Shown here: piece by piece, positions 23,957-36,300 of the stretch
Numbering within the stretch: the first letter of the stretch is position 1
How the letters are laid out: every line of letters begins with the position of its first letter
Assembly: GCA_037074705.1 (NCBI GenBank)
Contig: CM073591.1
Span: forward strand, 159,010,532 to 159,074,531
Length of the DNA stretch: 64,000 bases
DNA from: Zhengitettix transpicula
Lineage: Eukaryota > Arthropoda > Insecta > Orthoptera > Tetrigidae
Direction: 5' to 3'
Program-made: the position numbers and the translations under genes
The notes under the pieces: generated by a model
The model's database searches: none
The model's input: only the letters and a program-made list of their open reading frames with translations
What the model was told of the DNA's origin: nothing

Positions 23957-24328
23957 TTAATATCTGTGAACCATTTCTGATAATAGGTATGCAACAACTC
24001 CTATTACTGATGTTATGCTCAAGGTACTTTTTGTAGCTCCTGAATCTGGTGCAGGGATGGGAGCATTAGGAGAGCACACGGTGCCTTCTATTGCATGATC
24101 AACAGGAGCTGCAAGTATTCTGAAATTAATGTCTACTGGGTCAAGTTCAGAATATAGAAAAGCTGGCATACGATCAGTGAGAACCCAAAGTGTGCGATTT
24201 TCATCCACCTTAATATCATTGGGAAATACCATTGTAATATTGTTTGTGTTCACAAGTCCTTGAGTAGAAGGTAAATATTTATCACTGTATAATTCTGAAT
24301 TCCAGCAACCAATGGAATTCAAGTTCAC
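23957..24328 (-). CDS. Yellow-family exon 5 with hydrophobic C-terminus
   Basis: The acceptor TTTGTTTCAG precedes 24328. It encodes SIGCWNSELYSDKYLP, IKVDENRTLWVLTDRMPAFL and FRILAAPVDHAIEGTVC. It ends with a small-residue stretch (PDSGATKS) and the hydrophobic run LSITSVIGVVAYLLS, then stops at 23957-23959. The tail has the layout of a GPI-attachment signal (small residues, spacer, hydrophobic end), but this is inference only. Confidence 0.93.
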   Translation of the reverse strand: MNLNSIGCWNSELYSDKYLPSTQGLVNTNNITMVFPNDIKVDENRTLWVLTDRMPAFLYSELDPVDINFRILAAPVDHAIEGTVCSPNAPIPAPDSGATKSTLSITSVIGVVAYLLSEMVHRY

Positions 24329-27300
24329 CTGAAACAAAGGTAAGAGGTCAGAATTTTTATAAATTTGCAAATTAATTGTATCTGATTACATATTGTCCAT
24401 TGTGCTTAAAATTTATGTATATTGCAACAAACATAATTGTGATAAAAAGAAAGATAGCCAAATACAGGCAAAAGAAGTGACCTTATAAAGCCTCGTTCCT
24501 TTCTGCGCCTGAAGAAAGGAACAAGGCTTCCAGAAACGTTGTGTGGTATTTATATCATCACTTCTTTTGTCTGTATTTGACTATCTTTCTTATTATTAAT
24601 TTTCAATTTTTCATTTTGAAACACAATTTTGATTAAAATTAACCCAATTATTAAAAAAATATCATTTACAAAGATAGAATATCTTAACTACAACTGTAGC
24701 CCTTTTCAGAAATCTTTTGTATAATAAGTGTTAGGATTTAAAATTTAATTAAACTATTCTTTCTTTTATTAAATTATTATTTCTGTTCTACAAAAATCAT
24801 TTTTTCCCTTTACAAATATTTTCAAACTCCACTCATGTGTGCCCTCAAAAAACCTAGACTGCTTAATAGTATAAATTATATGGAATGATTGTTATTAATA
24901 AAGGAATAACATTATTACAAAGTTTTATTTCATCTGAACTTACTTGTGTATAAAATAATACTCCACTTTTCTCATCCATAAATGATGCACAGGACTGAGT
25001 TTTAGGGCCACGAGATCCTAAAAGTTTGAAGTCATGGTAGAAAGATTTCTCTGTCTGTTTTTCATGAAGTACACTCGTTGGGACAACAAATTCATTTGTG
25101 CTTGAGAATGGATGGAAATAAAGATTTCGATGACCTGCTTTATTTGGGGCAGACAATGCCAGACCAAATAATCCATCAGTCCATTGGAATTCTATTCCTT
25201 GAACACTACAAAAATTAACATTATTGTCTGTTACAATAAAATAATTTTACATGATTCATTTAATTTTATGCTTCTATAAATTAAAAATTAAATATACAGT
25301 TTACTATTTATATGTAGATACATAATAAATTATGTGTGTGTCCTCTGAAGAATTAAAGGAGAGTGGCATTGATACATTAATTGAATGAACAGTATAGTTT
25401 TAAGTCAGAAGATTATGTGAATACAACTTTTTACAGAAAACCTTAAGAACAGTTTTCTATTATGATTTTACCTGTACTCTCCTGCCAAGGGATCGGAATG
25501 AAAATAGTTATGAGAAACACGCCAAGTTGCATTCCGAGTCCAATCATATACCACAAGACCATATGCTCCTAAGTCAGCAGCATATGCAAATGTTGCAGAA
25601 CAGTCTAGACCTTTGTTGTAACCAGGTACAACCTCAACCGCAATATTTGCAAAAAATGAATCTTCTTTTAGAACCTGTAATAATTATATATCCCTTTTAT
25701 GTAAACTCTTAAAGAGGTTGGAACATATTTAATATATTGTGTGTAATAAAAAGATTCTTAATCTAACATATTGGTTTCAAAATGACAATCTTTGTATTTA
25801 TTAATCTGTCATTGCTTGGGTATTTATTTATCCTAATATTACATTATAATTTATTCTACTAATAGTTTTAAAATTGTTATTTAACAATATATTTAGTATA
25901 AACTTAGAGACAAAAAAATAAATACTCAGGTGAATCCACCTTGAGCAAACAACAAATTTAGGCCTCGATCGAAGTGGGAGAGCAATGAGCATATGAGTGG
26001 TAGAAGGAGAGTGATGAGTGAGGCCGGGTAAGATACAGACCTGCTGAGCTTTCATTGTTTTGTGGCATGAGATAGCTAAGCTTCTCTTGTTGAGTGGAAA
26101 TGAAAACTATTTATGGAAATATGTTTTACGAAAAGGCATGAGGAAGAATGGCATTCACTTCATAAATTAGAAGGGTTTACAGACAGCACCACCATCTGTG
26201 CGGAGATTTAAGAAATGATGAAATTTGGCTTTTCGAACATACAAGTATGTTTGATCATTCAATTGCATGCTCCAGAAATTATCTCCTCCGTAGGTGAAGA
26301 AAAGGCTGTGTATTCAACAGTAAGAGTCCCCCTTGATAACAGCTGCCAAATTAAATCCTTGGTCAATTTTGATACACCAAATATGTTGTTTTCTGTCATC
26401 TGCAATTTCTTTGCCACCTACCTTGTATTGTTTTGTACATATTTAATCCACAAATCTTGATATACAAGAATAGCAAAAGTCAAATGATAACTTAATTGCT
26501 AAGCATATGAAAAGTTACGTATAAAATATGAATATCATTATTAAAACAACGTAATTGCATATACAGCTAAATATGTGACATATTAAATAACAAATATGAC
26601 AATTATAATAATTTAAACTACATAATTACAGATATAGTTGAAGAAACACACACAGTCACATTTAGAGTTAATGGAGATTGGCAATAAGATACTCATGTCT
26701 GGAGTAGAAACTGTTTTTCCAATAATTTTTCTGAATGTAGCAGGCTGCCCATTTATATTCGCTAGTAGTCTGTTATACAACACCACTCTAATATAATTTA
26801 GACCAGTTTGGCATTTTTTAAGCCTTTGAAAATGTGCATGTACATAGTTATGCACATGTGTATTGTGTGCTAATGTCACTTTCAGGCTGAAAGTATCACG
26901 GTTTTTATTAATAAAGCAGACCATTTCCATTATGTATATGCAAGGGACTGGAAGTATCCCAAGTTCCCTGAAAAAGGAGTCTAGTGAGAGTTTAATTTTT
27001 ATCATCTTTTTTCACAGAGTAAATCCTTTCTTGTGATGGTATCTCCAAAAAGGTATCCCAAATGATATTACTGAGTTAACATAAGCAAAGTAGGCTGTCT
27101 GAAGAGTAGCAATGTCACAGATTTTATTCATGTCTTTGAATGCATAACAGATGGAGTTCAGTTTATTACACATTTATTTTATGTGTATGTTCCACTGTAA
27201 GTTATGATGTATCCAAATACCCAAGAATTTAGTGGCTGTTGAATTGTTTATTACCACAAATCCTAGATTTATGCTGTCTAGTTTATAATATTTGTTTTTG

Positions 27301-30300
27301 GAGGGTTTAAAATGTATAAAAATGGTTTTGTCTGTATTCAATTTGTAGGCCTATACAGCCATTGAGAAGTTGATTGTTAGTTGCATTTATGACAGAGAGG
27401 TCCTTCTCTTTAGAGTTTCCAGTAAAGAATAAATTTGTGTCATCAGCAAAAATAGCTGTCAGGGGTGAGGCAATGTTTGGTGGCAAATCATTAATAAATA
27501 TAAGAAATAGTAGTGGACCAAGGATAGATCCCTGAGTATTAGTATCGAAATAGGCCTGTAATTATTGACATCATGTTTACTCCCTTTCTTGTGTACGGGA
27601 ATAATTTTTGATAATTTAAATATTTCTGGGAATTCACCAGTGGATAGTGAGTCCTTAATGATATCACATCAGGGAGCAACTATATGAGGTCCATTGAGTT
27701 TAATAATAATGTCAGGTATGAAATCTGTACCGGTTTTTACTTTGTTTTGATTATTTTTAATAGATCTTTTGGCATCAAAGGTGTAAAAAACAATGAGTTG
27801 TTATAAATTTTGTGTGTGAGACAAGTGATAATGCAATATCAGAGAAATGATGTTATTGATATCCTTAAGGTTTGTGATTATATTTCCATTGTATTTTAGG
27901 TAGGGGATAGTTGCATTATTGGCTTTGTTGCCTATTGTCTTCTTTACAATTTTCCAAATGGCTTTACTTTTATTGTTTGAGTTTTGAATATTACTTTGTT
28001 AGGAGCTTTTTATATGTTTTGAAGTAGTTATGGAATTCAAAGCTTTGTGTGATTTTACTGAGTTTGTAGAGTTCTTTCTTCCTTTGATATGATATTAGAA
28101 TTCATTTTGTTATACAACTTTTATCATGATGATGATTATTCTTAGATTTGATTCATACTCGTTTTCAAGGAAAATCAATATTAAAATGATAAGTAATAAT
28201 GTGAATGAATGTATTACTTTTTATTATTGATATCAGAATTATTGTAGACATTGAGCCGTGATTCTTTGGATATTAGGAATTTGAATGTTGATATTCTCGT
28301 CAGTTAGGAATCTTTGGTAAGAGTAGGTGGGAGAAGTATTACTTGAATTGTACAAGAGGTTCTCCAGGTAGAGTACAAGGCAATTGTGATCTGACAAACT
28401 GTTTTGAGTGTTTATAATAGTGCATGAGAAACAATCTGTATTTAAGAAGAAAGCATCAATAAGGGGTTCAAAAGTAAGAGTAATTGGGATAGGATCTTTG
28501 ATTATATTATGAAGATTAAAATAACTTAATAACACTGGCACATCATCTGATTGCACAAGAGGTCAATGTTAAGAATTTGCTCGCGTAAACAATGCTATAC
28601 GCCAGGCAGCGGAAGGCACCATTATTTTTGTCTTGACATGGCTGGGAGAAACTAAGATGGTCAGCGCAGATGTCCAGGGGAGTCGCTGAGAGGACGGCAA
28701 AGACGGGACTACCTCAAAAAGTAATGGGACGGACGGACAGCCAAGTTGGTGGCTAATGACCATCGAATCACAACAACCAAGCGGGACCTGACAAATGGCT
28801 GGCGACATAGATTCCGGAATACCTGCAGGAAGAGAAGTGACGCTGCCTGCTATTCACTGGAGGCACATGTGCGTGAGTAAATCCCGCAGTTAGCTTCCTT
28901 TACAATTTTTTTAAAAAAGATTTCAATTGCCATTTAAATTTTAGTTTCTTTGATTTCCACCCCTGATGATAAAATAAATGTGCGCACTTTGCATATGACT
29001 GAAAGACATAATATTTGGAATAAATTTAATTAAATGTACAAATGTATAATTTATAGTAAATTAAAAATTCACATCAAGGAGTCTCTGTAACCGACCTTAC
29101 CACAAGTTCATGTGTTTTATTCCTTATATTTTTATATAAGCAACAACCCATAATCACCTCACAAAACATTACTCAGCCACTTAGCATGTTGCAATGGTTT
29201 ATTAAAAACCATATGTTGTTATTTCCCTCCAAAAAAATTAATTCAATAAACGTTTCGGTAAGTAATTATACCTTCTTCAGGCACTTTATGCAGAGAAATT
29301 ATAATAAACAATATGTTACTATTTTAAAATACATTATTTTATAGTAATGTAGTTAGAAAAGGTTTTATTAAATATTTCATTAAAAAATAATATAATTTGG
29401 TGGAGGTGTTTTTTCCATACTAAATGATTTCCCTGTGTTTTGAGTACAATTTTTTTCTTTACATTCAATTTTGAATACTTTTTGTTGCTTATTTTTTAAG
29501 CAATAAATATAGTCAATAAATTGACATTAAAGAAAATATCTGTAGCACTATAATATTCATATTTTAATTTTTATCATATTTTTGGGCTAGAATGTTTTTG
29601 TAATGGAACACTAGGCCATTACGTAACATAAAGGTGTGAAATGTATGAACCCAGATATTTATATAAGGATTGCCATAGTTGAATATGAAAAGGTGAAAAG
29701 ATATAGGAAAAACAATATACAAAATTTTAATCAATAGATAAATGCCAGGTAGATATTGGAAGTGAAGTCTGAAAATTCAAACAGGAAATGAAACCCTTCT
29801 GACCATCTAGGCATAAAAATTATTATGAAGTAAAACATACCGACTCGGGGAAGACGATTGTTCTGATCAGTTTGTCATTGTTCAGGTCAAAAACTAAGAT
29901 GCGTGTTGGATGTACAACACGCATTGTAGCACCACCCATGATATCAGACACTCCTGTGTCCAAAACCCATAGTCGTCCACAGCCATCAGCCTTCACACGG
30001 AATGGAGAAACAATTACATTTTGGCTTGGGGTGCGGCTCAATTCATGCCACTGCCAAGTTGGGTAGGGTCTCAGGTGAGGGCCATCACTAGAATCTAGAA
30101 ACATATAAGAAAGAAAAATGACCTAAATTTCAAGTAATTTCACAGCTTGCAGTCAGTATTATTTTAAGACTCAACTGTTAAACTGAGACAACTTTGTATT
30201 GAATTTTAAGGATGCAAGTTTATATCTTAACTACAATAAATGTTGCTATGTTTCTTACTTAAAAACTAAAGGTTTTATTATTTGTTTCATCAGACTGTTA

Positions 30301-33300
30301 TGAAACTTAGTAATTTTGTAGAAAACCTCAATGTAAATATCACAATTATTATTAAGGTAAAATGTAGACTTGTGTGGAAACAATGTGTTTGTTGTTAACT
30401 ACAAAATTACAATGCATATGGACAAAGAGTTCAAGCTTTTACTCTGTTATTTATAAGCAGTACAAGTGAATATTGTAAAAAATTACAAAAGATTATTTAT
30501 AATATTATTAAATAATTTAATAATTATGATATTAAATTTCCTGGAGGGTGGATTGAGTAGCTGTCCAGTATCACTGCCGGTCCCAAGCCCGGACAAAGAA
30601 GGAGGCTTGATCTCTGGGCCAGCTCCCCATTGATCGTAAAAACTGTACACTGCTAAAAAACCCAACACACAGCCTCGGAATAAGGTGAATTGAAAACTAA
30701 GACGACTTCGGCAAAAGAACATGGTAATGAACTTGGGATCGTGGGATGTCAGAACCCTGCTGCAGCCAGGAAAGCTGCAAGAGTTAGTAAATCAAGTTAT
30801 GGAAACTAAATTTGATGTTCAAGAGACAAGGTGGTGCAGAGAAGGTGTTATTAAAAAAAGAGACTTCTTATCAGATACATATATATATATTTATTTATTT
30901 ATTTATATTTACCCCATTTAATGAAAGGTTGAGTAAATTAAGAATTAAAGGGAAATATAACAATATGACTATAGTCAACTCGTATGCACCAACAAACAAA
31001 CAAGATGAAGCATATAAGGCCAATTTTATGACGATTTACAAAAAATTGTTAATGAAATTCCAAAAAGTGACACATTACTGGTCCTAGGAGACCTTAATGC
31101 GCAACTGGGGAAAGAAGAAATATACAGAGAGAAACACACCATGCTAATGAACTAATGAAAATGGAGAGATGGTATGTGAATTTGCAGCCTCGAATGATAT
31201 GATAATAATGAGTACCCAATTTCAGCACAAAATAATACATAAAGGAACATGTGTATAGGCACATCACCAAACAATCAACCAAATTGATCATGTGTTGATA
31301 AACAGAAAGAAAAAAGATATGATATAGGATGTAAGGACTTTACGGGGCCTGAATATAGATTCTGACAACTATATTTTAAAAACAAGAATGAAACATAAAG
31401 TACCAAGAATATATCAGACCCAATTAAAATTAAGAAGTGGAATATGATAAATATACAAGATTTAAAAAAGCTTAAGATATTTGGAACGATGGAGAATTGA
31501 GCAGTGAAGTCAACATTGAATTCGGTGTGAAGCAGGGAGATCTGCTATTGGCATTCCTATTTAGCATAGTTATAGATGTCATCATGAGAAAGCTGGATGT
31601 TAGAGGCAATATCTCCACACGAGTTAAGCAATGTGTAGCTTATGCTGATAATATTATATTAAGAACTAGAAGTTGAAACATTCATCAATCTCAAAGAAGA
31701 ATCCTGATTATATGGATTAATTATAAATAATCATAAATCTAAGTATTTAAGACCCGGAGAATAGAAAATATAATAATTGGAGATGACACCTTCCAAGGTG
31801 TCAAATCATATACATATTTGGGATCCATAGTAAATGGAAACAATGTGATTGAGGAAGAAATCAAAAGCAGGATAATAGCTGGTAATAAAGCTTATTATGC
31901 TAACATGAATCTGCTTAGAAAGAAACTACTGTCAGAGTCTGCAAACCTTCAGATTTATTGTACCTTATTACGACCAATAGTCACATATGCTGCAGAAACC
32001 TGGACTCTTAAGGATAGTGACATACAAAGACTTGATCTTTGAAAGGAAAATACTGAGGAAAATATTTGGGCCCATTAAACAACATGATGGTACTTGGGGA
32101 ATAAGAGACAATAATAATCTAAATTAACTTATAAAGTACAAAAACATAATCAACCATATTAGAGCATCACGTTTAAACTGGTTAGGACATGTCTGCAAAA
32201 GAGTGAAGATAGTGTAGTGAAGAAAATATATAGTTGGAGCCCATTAACTACCAGGACTAAAGGTAGACCGAAGACAAGATGGAAAGATGATGTCCAAAAG
32301 GATCTAAAAAAACATGAAGATCATGAATCGGACTCAGAAAGTAAACAATAGGAATGAATGGAAGGCTGTGGTTGAGAAGGCCAAGGCAATTAAACAATAA
32401 TGTTGTAGTGCCTGTAGAATAAGACATCAAATTTAGAACATTATATTTAACAAACACAATGTTTAATCCCTAATTGTAACCTCTTCCATGTACACATTCA
32501 ATTAAACTCGGTTACCAAAAAAAAATTTCAGAAAACAAAATCTCACACAATAATTTCAATATTATTATGTATAAATATAATTAGTTGAGTATTACTTACA
32601 ATTTTTAAAATGTTAATTACATTAACATAAATTATTTTACAACACTGGGCAAAAAAATTGGATCTAATATCTAACATTTTGCTCATGAATCTGGATTCCT
32701 GGTAATTTAAATATAATTTATGATTCTTTCATATTCATTATTTTCAATCAGACGTAAATTTTTCATTCCTTATTATTGTTTATACATTTTTTTTTATTAT
32801 TGGAATTCTGTTCATAAAGCATAACTTTAAAATAAGAATTGGTATTCAAATGATTTCATATTGAAAAACATAGTGAAAAGTGCATATATCGTCTTAGGGG
32901 ACAGTTGTTTTTTTCAATAGCCAATAAAAGTGGAATATACCTATCCTAATCGAAGGTGCATTGCTTGTTGCATTCAGTAGGAGGAACGTTTTTGACTAGA
33001 GGTGTAGTGTTCACAGTAGTGAAATATTTGTTGGGTAGTAAAAGAACGCTAGATTGTGTAAACAATTTTGATAAAGCAGTAAGATTTTATTTTATGGGTA
33101 TTTTTAGCTCGTCTATTAATGCTCGGAATGAATATTATTCATTCTACAATTTATTTGCCTTCCAAATACCTTTAAAGAATTTTCCAAAATTATATATCTG
33201 ACATTATTTAATAATAATTCCCTCCACATATCCTGCATCTACATATGCTATTTGAAGCTGTTTTCAGCACACTGTATTTAAAGTTTTCAAGCGTAGAGAA

Positions 33301-36300
33301 TAATATTGCGAAATGCACTTTACAAATGGCCGGAAATCCTGTAGCAAGGTACTTTGCAGACACACAGAATAAGCTGTGAATGGCACACAACAAACATAAA
33401 TGGACATTATAGTGGTCAGGGGAATCCTGGAACTGAGGTAATAACAGACAGACCTCAATGCTAACAGAGATTGCGTATATGTATGTATATATTGCAATGA
33501 TTAATTAAAAGATATAATTAAATCGGCCCACGTTGTGGCGCCAATTTGTAATGATTGATTAAAGTGATTAATTAACAAACAAAATTCATTTAATTAATGA
33601 TACAATTAATTTGCAGTTTTATTAAATTGATAGTTCGTTTAGAAACAATCCATTTATTTTATTTTAACAGGAAGGATCGAGAAATAATTACTACTTTAAA
33701 CTTTACGATACCATTTATTATTTAATACAAATTTATAACATTTTCTCTGAGGTTAAATACATTTAAAGTTTCAATGTTTAGAAATTTGATAACTCTTCTT
33801 TCAGAGAAAGAACAACTTTTGTATTTACGTTACACAATTATAGAATTTATCAATTAAGAAATTAACAATCAAAACCAAAACGAGACGAACGAAATCTGAC
33901 GAATACCTTTAACTATCGTTTACAAACTTAATTAACTTGGTTTCTACTTACTAAATGTTCGGCTGGTACCAGACTTAGATTCTTGGGCTCGGGCTCACAA
34001 TTTATGTTAATAGGCCATAAAACACTGACTCTATTCTTGATTGTCAATTACACGGTCGTAGTTATTGAATTTTCCTCCGGGAACTGGATCTGCTGCACCT
34101 CCGAATCATTAGTCAGACATATTGTTACACATTGTCTTTATGTGGAAAAATGATGATGATCTCCGTACGCGTAGGAATCTTAATGTGGCGCTAAATATTT
34201 GATTACTCTTTGCAGTTTTTTACAAAGTATCTCGCTGTCCAAACTTTATACTTGGATTCTAAAAATTTTGTAACTTTCTCGGTTGAATTTATACTCTGGA
34301 AACGCTGTTCGTTCTCCACTCCCAGATTCTGATTTCCTCACGCGAACACATCAACCAACCAACTGCCTTCAGACAGTGCTAGCGGCTCACAACAAAGCTA
34401 TCCTACTAATTGTCGTCTTTGAAGAATTGGGAACGCTAACAATCCAATTATTAAAATCATTATTGGCCTTTAATTAGTATTACATAATGCCTCAAATTTA
34501 GTTTGAAAATTTGTGAACTACCATCTATATTATAAGTCTTTATAATAAAATCAGAAGGATAATATCTGATTGAGGCCCACAAAAATTTCATGTTGTAAAT
34601 TAAAGTTTATAACTGCATTCAATTCTGTCTGTGATATTTTGGAGAGAGGAGCGGCAGAAAAGGAAAAGCGGAAAAATTCAGGTAGTCAAATTTATTAAAT
34701 AAATTTCAGCTCTAGAAGTAAACAAGTTAATCGTCACAGATGACCACTTTTTTTATTAATTTATTTTCAGTCGCATCGACATCTCAGGTCATTTTTACGA
34801 TATAGGGGACTAATTGACGAGAGTTTGTTTCACGCACACATTCATCCATGCCTTGGCCGGTATTCGAACCCGGGACCTCTGTTACACGAGGCAGTCACTC
34901 TGACCCCTACACCACAGGAGGTCGGCTGACCATTTTCCTACGTAGCCACCGAAAGAAATCTCAGCTATATTGTCTATTAATAGTTGAGATAATTGAGAAT
35001 TGGGTAAGCTTTTCACAAATAACACCAATTGCCTCAAATGTTTAATGCCCGATTGAATTTGGTTTAGGCTACATATGTCAATAGTTCTGGACGGTAACCG
35101 TCGATTCGAAATGATCCGACAATCAGATACCCAATTAGAAAAAGGAAAATCACAGAGGACAGAGACTTCAATGACGACAGAAAATAAATCCAGGAGAAAA
35201 GTAGTTTGTCCGGTAATTAGTTAATCATTCAACGAACGCGAGAGTCCTGATCTACCCCCAGGCAGATTGATGCCATGTTTAAAGTTCCATCATTATGGTC
35301 TACAATTTTGACATTTTATCGATTATACTTGTACTCAGGTTCTACAATAATCGGCGTTCCGATTTAGTTCCCACCTGAAACCCTGAAGGAATAAAGAGGA
35401 AACTTATTTTTATGATGTATCAATTAAGCTGTGTGTAGTTTTCTGTAAATAAATTTTTATTTTTGAAAAAATTATAATATCGCTTAAACGAAAATATCTC
35501 ATTATTGAATAATTTTGTATAATTCCTATAGACGTGGTTATCCAACCACAAATCCAAAATTACTTTAGCTTTTTTCCCAGCTGTCTGTATTACCTGAAAT
35601 TTACTTAGATTGAAGTGGCTATACAATTCATTTTAATGCCTCCAGAAAACTAAATATTCAGTTAATCTATGAAAGTATAAACAAATTAGCTTCCTTTTTC
35701 ATTAAAACCTGGTAGAAATCTCAGATCCACTGTGGACACCAAACCACCTCTCGCATGAACGAAGTGAATATTTCATTAGAGTAACATGAAGTTACGGACA
35801 GCCAAAACTCCATTTTACACGACAGTTTCTCAGATGGCGGTCGCAAAAAATAAATTTCATCACGTTTTAAATTACATCAGTCGAATTAACCAAAAGTAGT
35901 TACAACACCCAGCTATCCGAAAATCGATTTGTTTTTGGGCACAATTCCTTAATAAAATATGAAACGTCTGGGTTAAAAGTATACTAATTGGATAAAGAAG
36001 GAGCCAAATAACAGACAAAATTAAGTGATAAAATAAATATCACACAACGTTTTTAAAATCCTTGTTGCTTTCATCATAATAATAAAAAAAGTAAGAGCCG
36101 AAAAAACGTCACACGACACAAACCAGTTGAGAGAACTCAAAAGACTATTGCTACGATAACGCACCCCCACATATTTTCAAACAGTCCCCGTCCAATCTGT
36201 CAATAATGTCAGCATCCTGGAGCACCTGTTAAAAAAAATGCCGAAAATTCCATCAAGACAGAGGCCGTATCCTGGGGGACGGGAACACAACCACTCATCT

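Noticed and set aside
32000..34000. Assembly misjoin at the CpG boundary
   Set aside because: The yellow-family exons 1 and 2 lie on opposite sides and splice together in phase into a conserved protein block, which argues for a real contiguous locus.
34855..34925. Functional tRNA gene
   Set aside because: It has A- and B-box-like elements, but the acceptor and anticodon stems do not pair well. It is followed by a body, an A-rich tail and target duplications, so it is a SINE.
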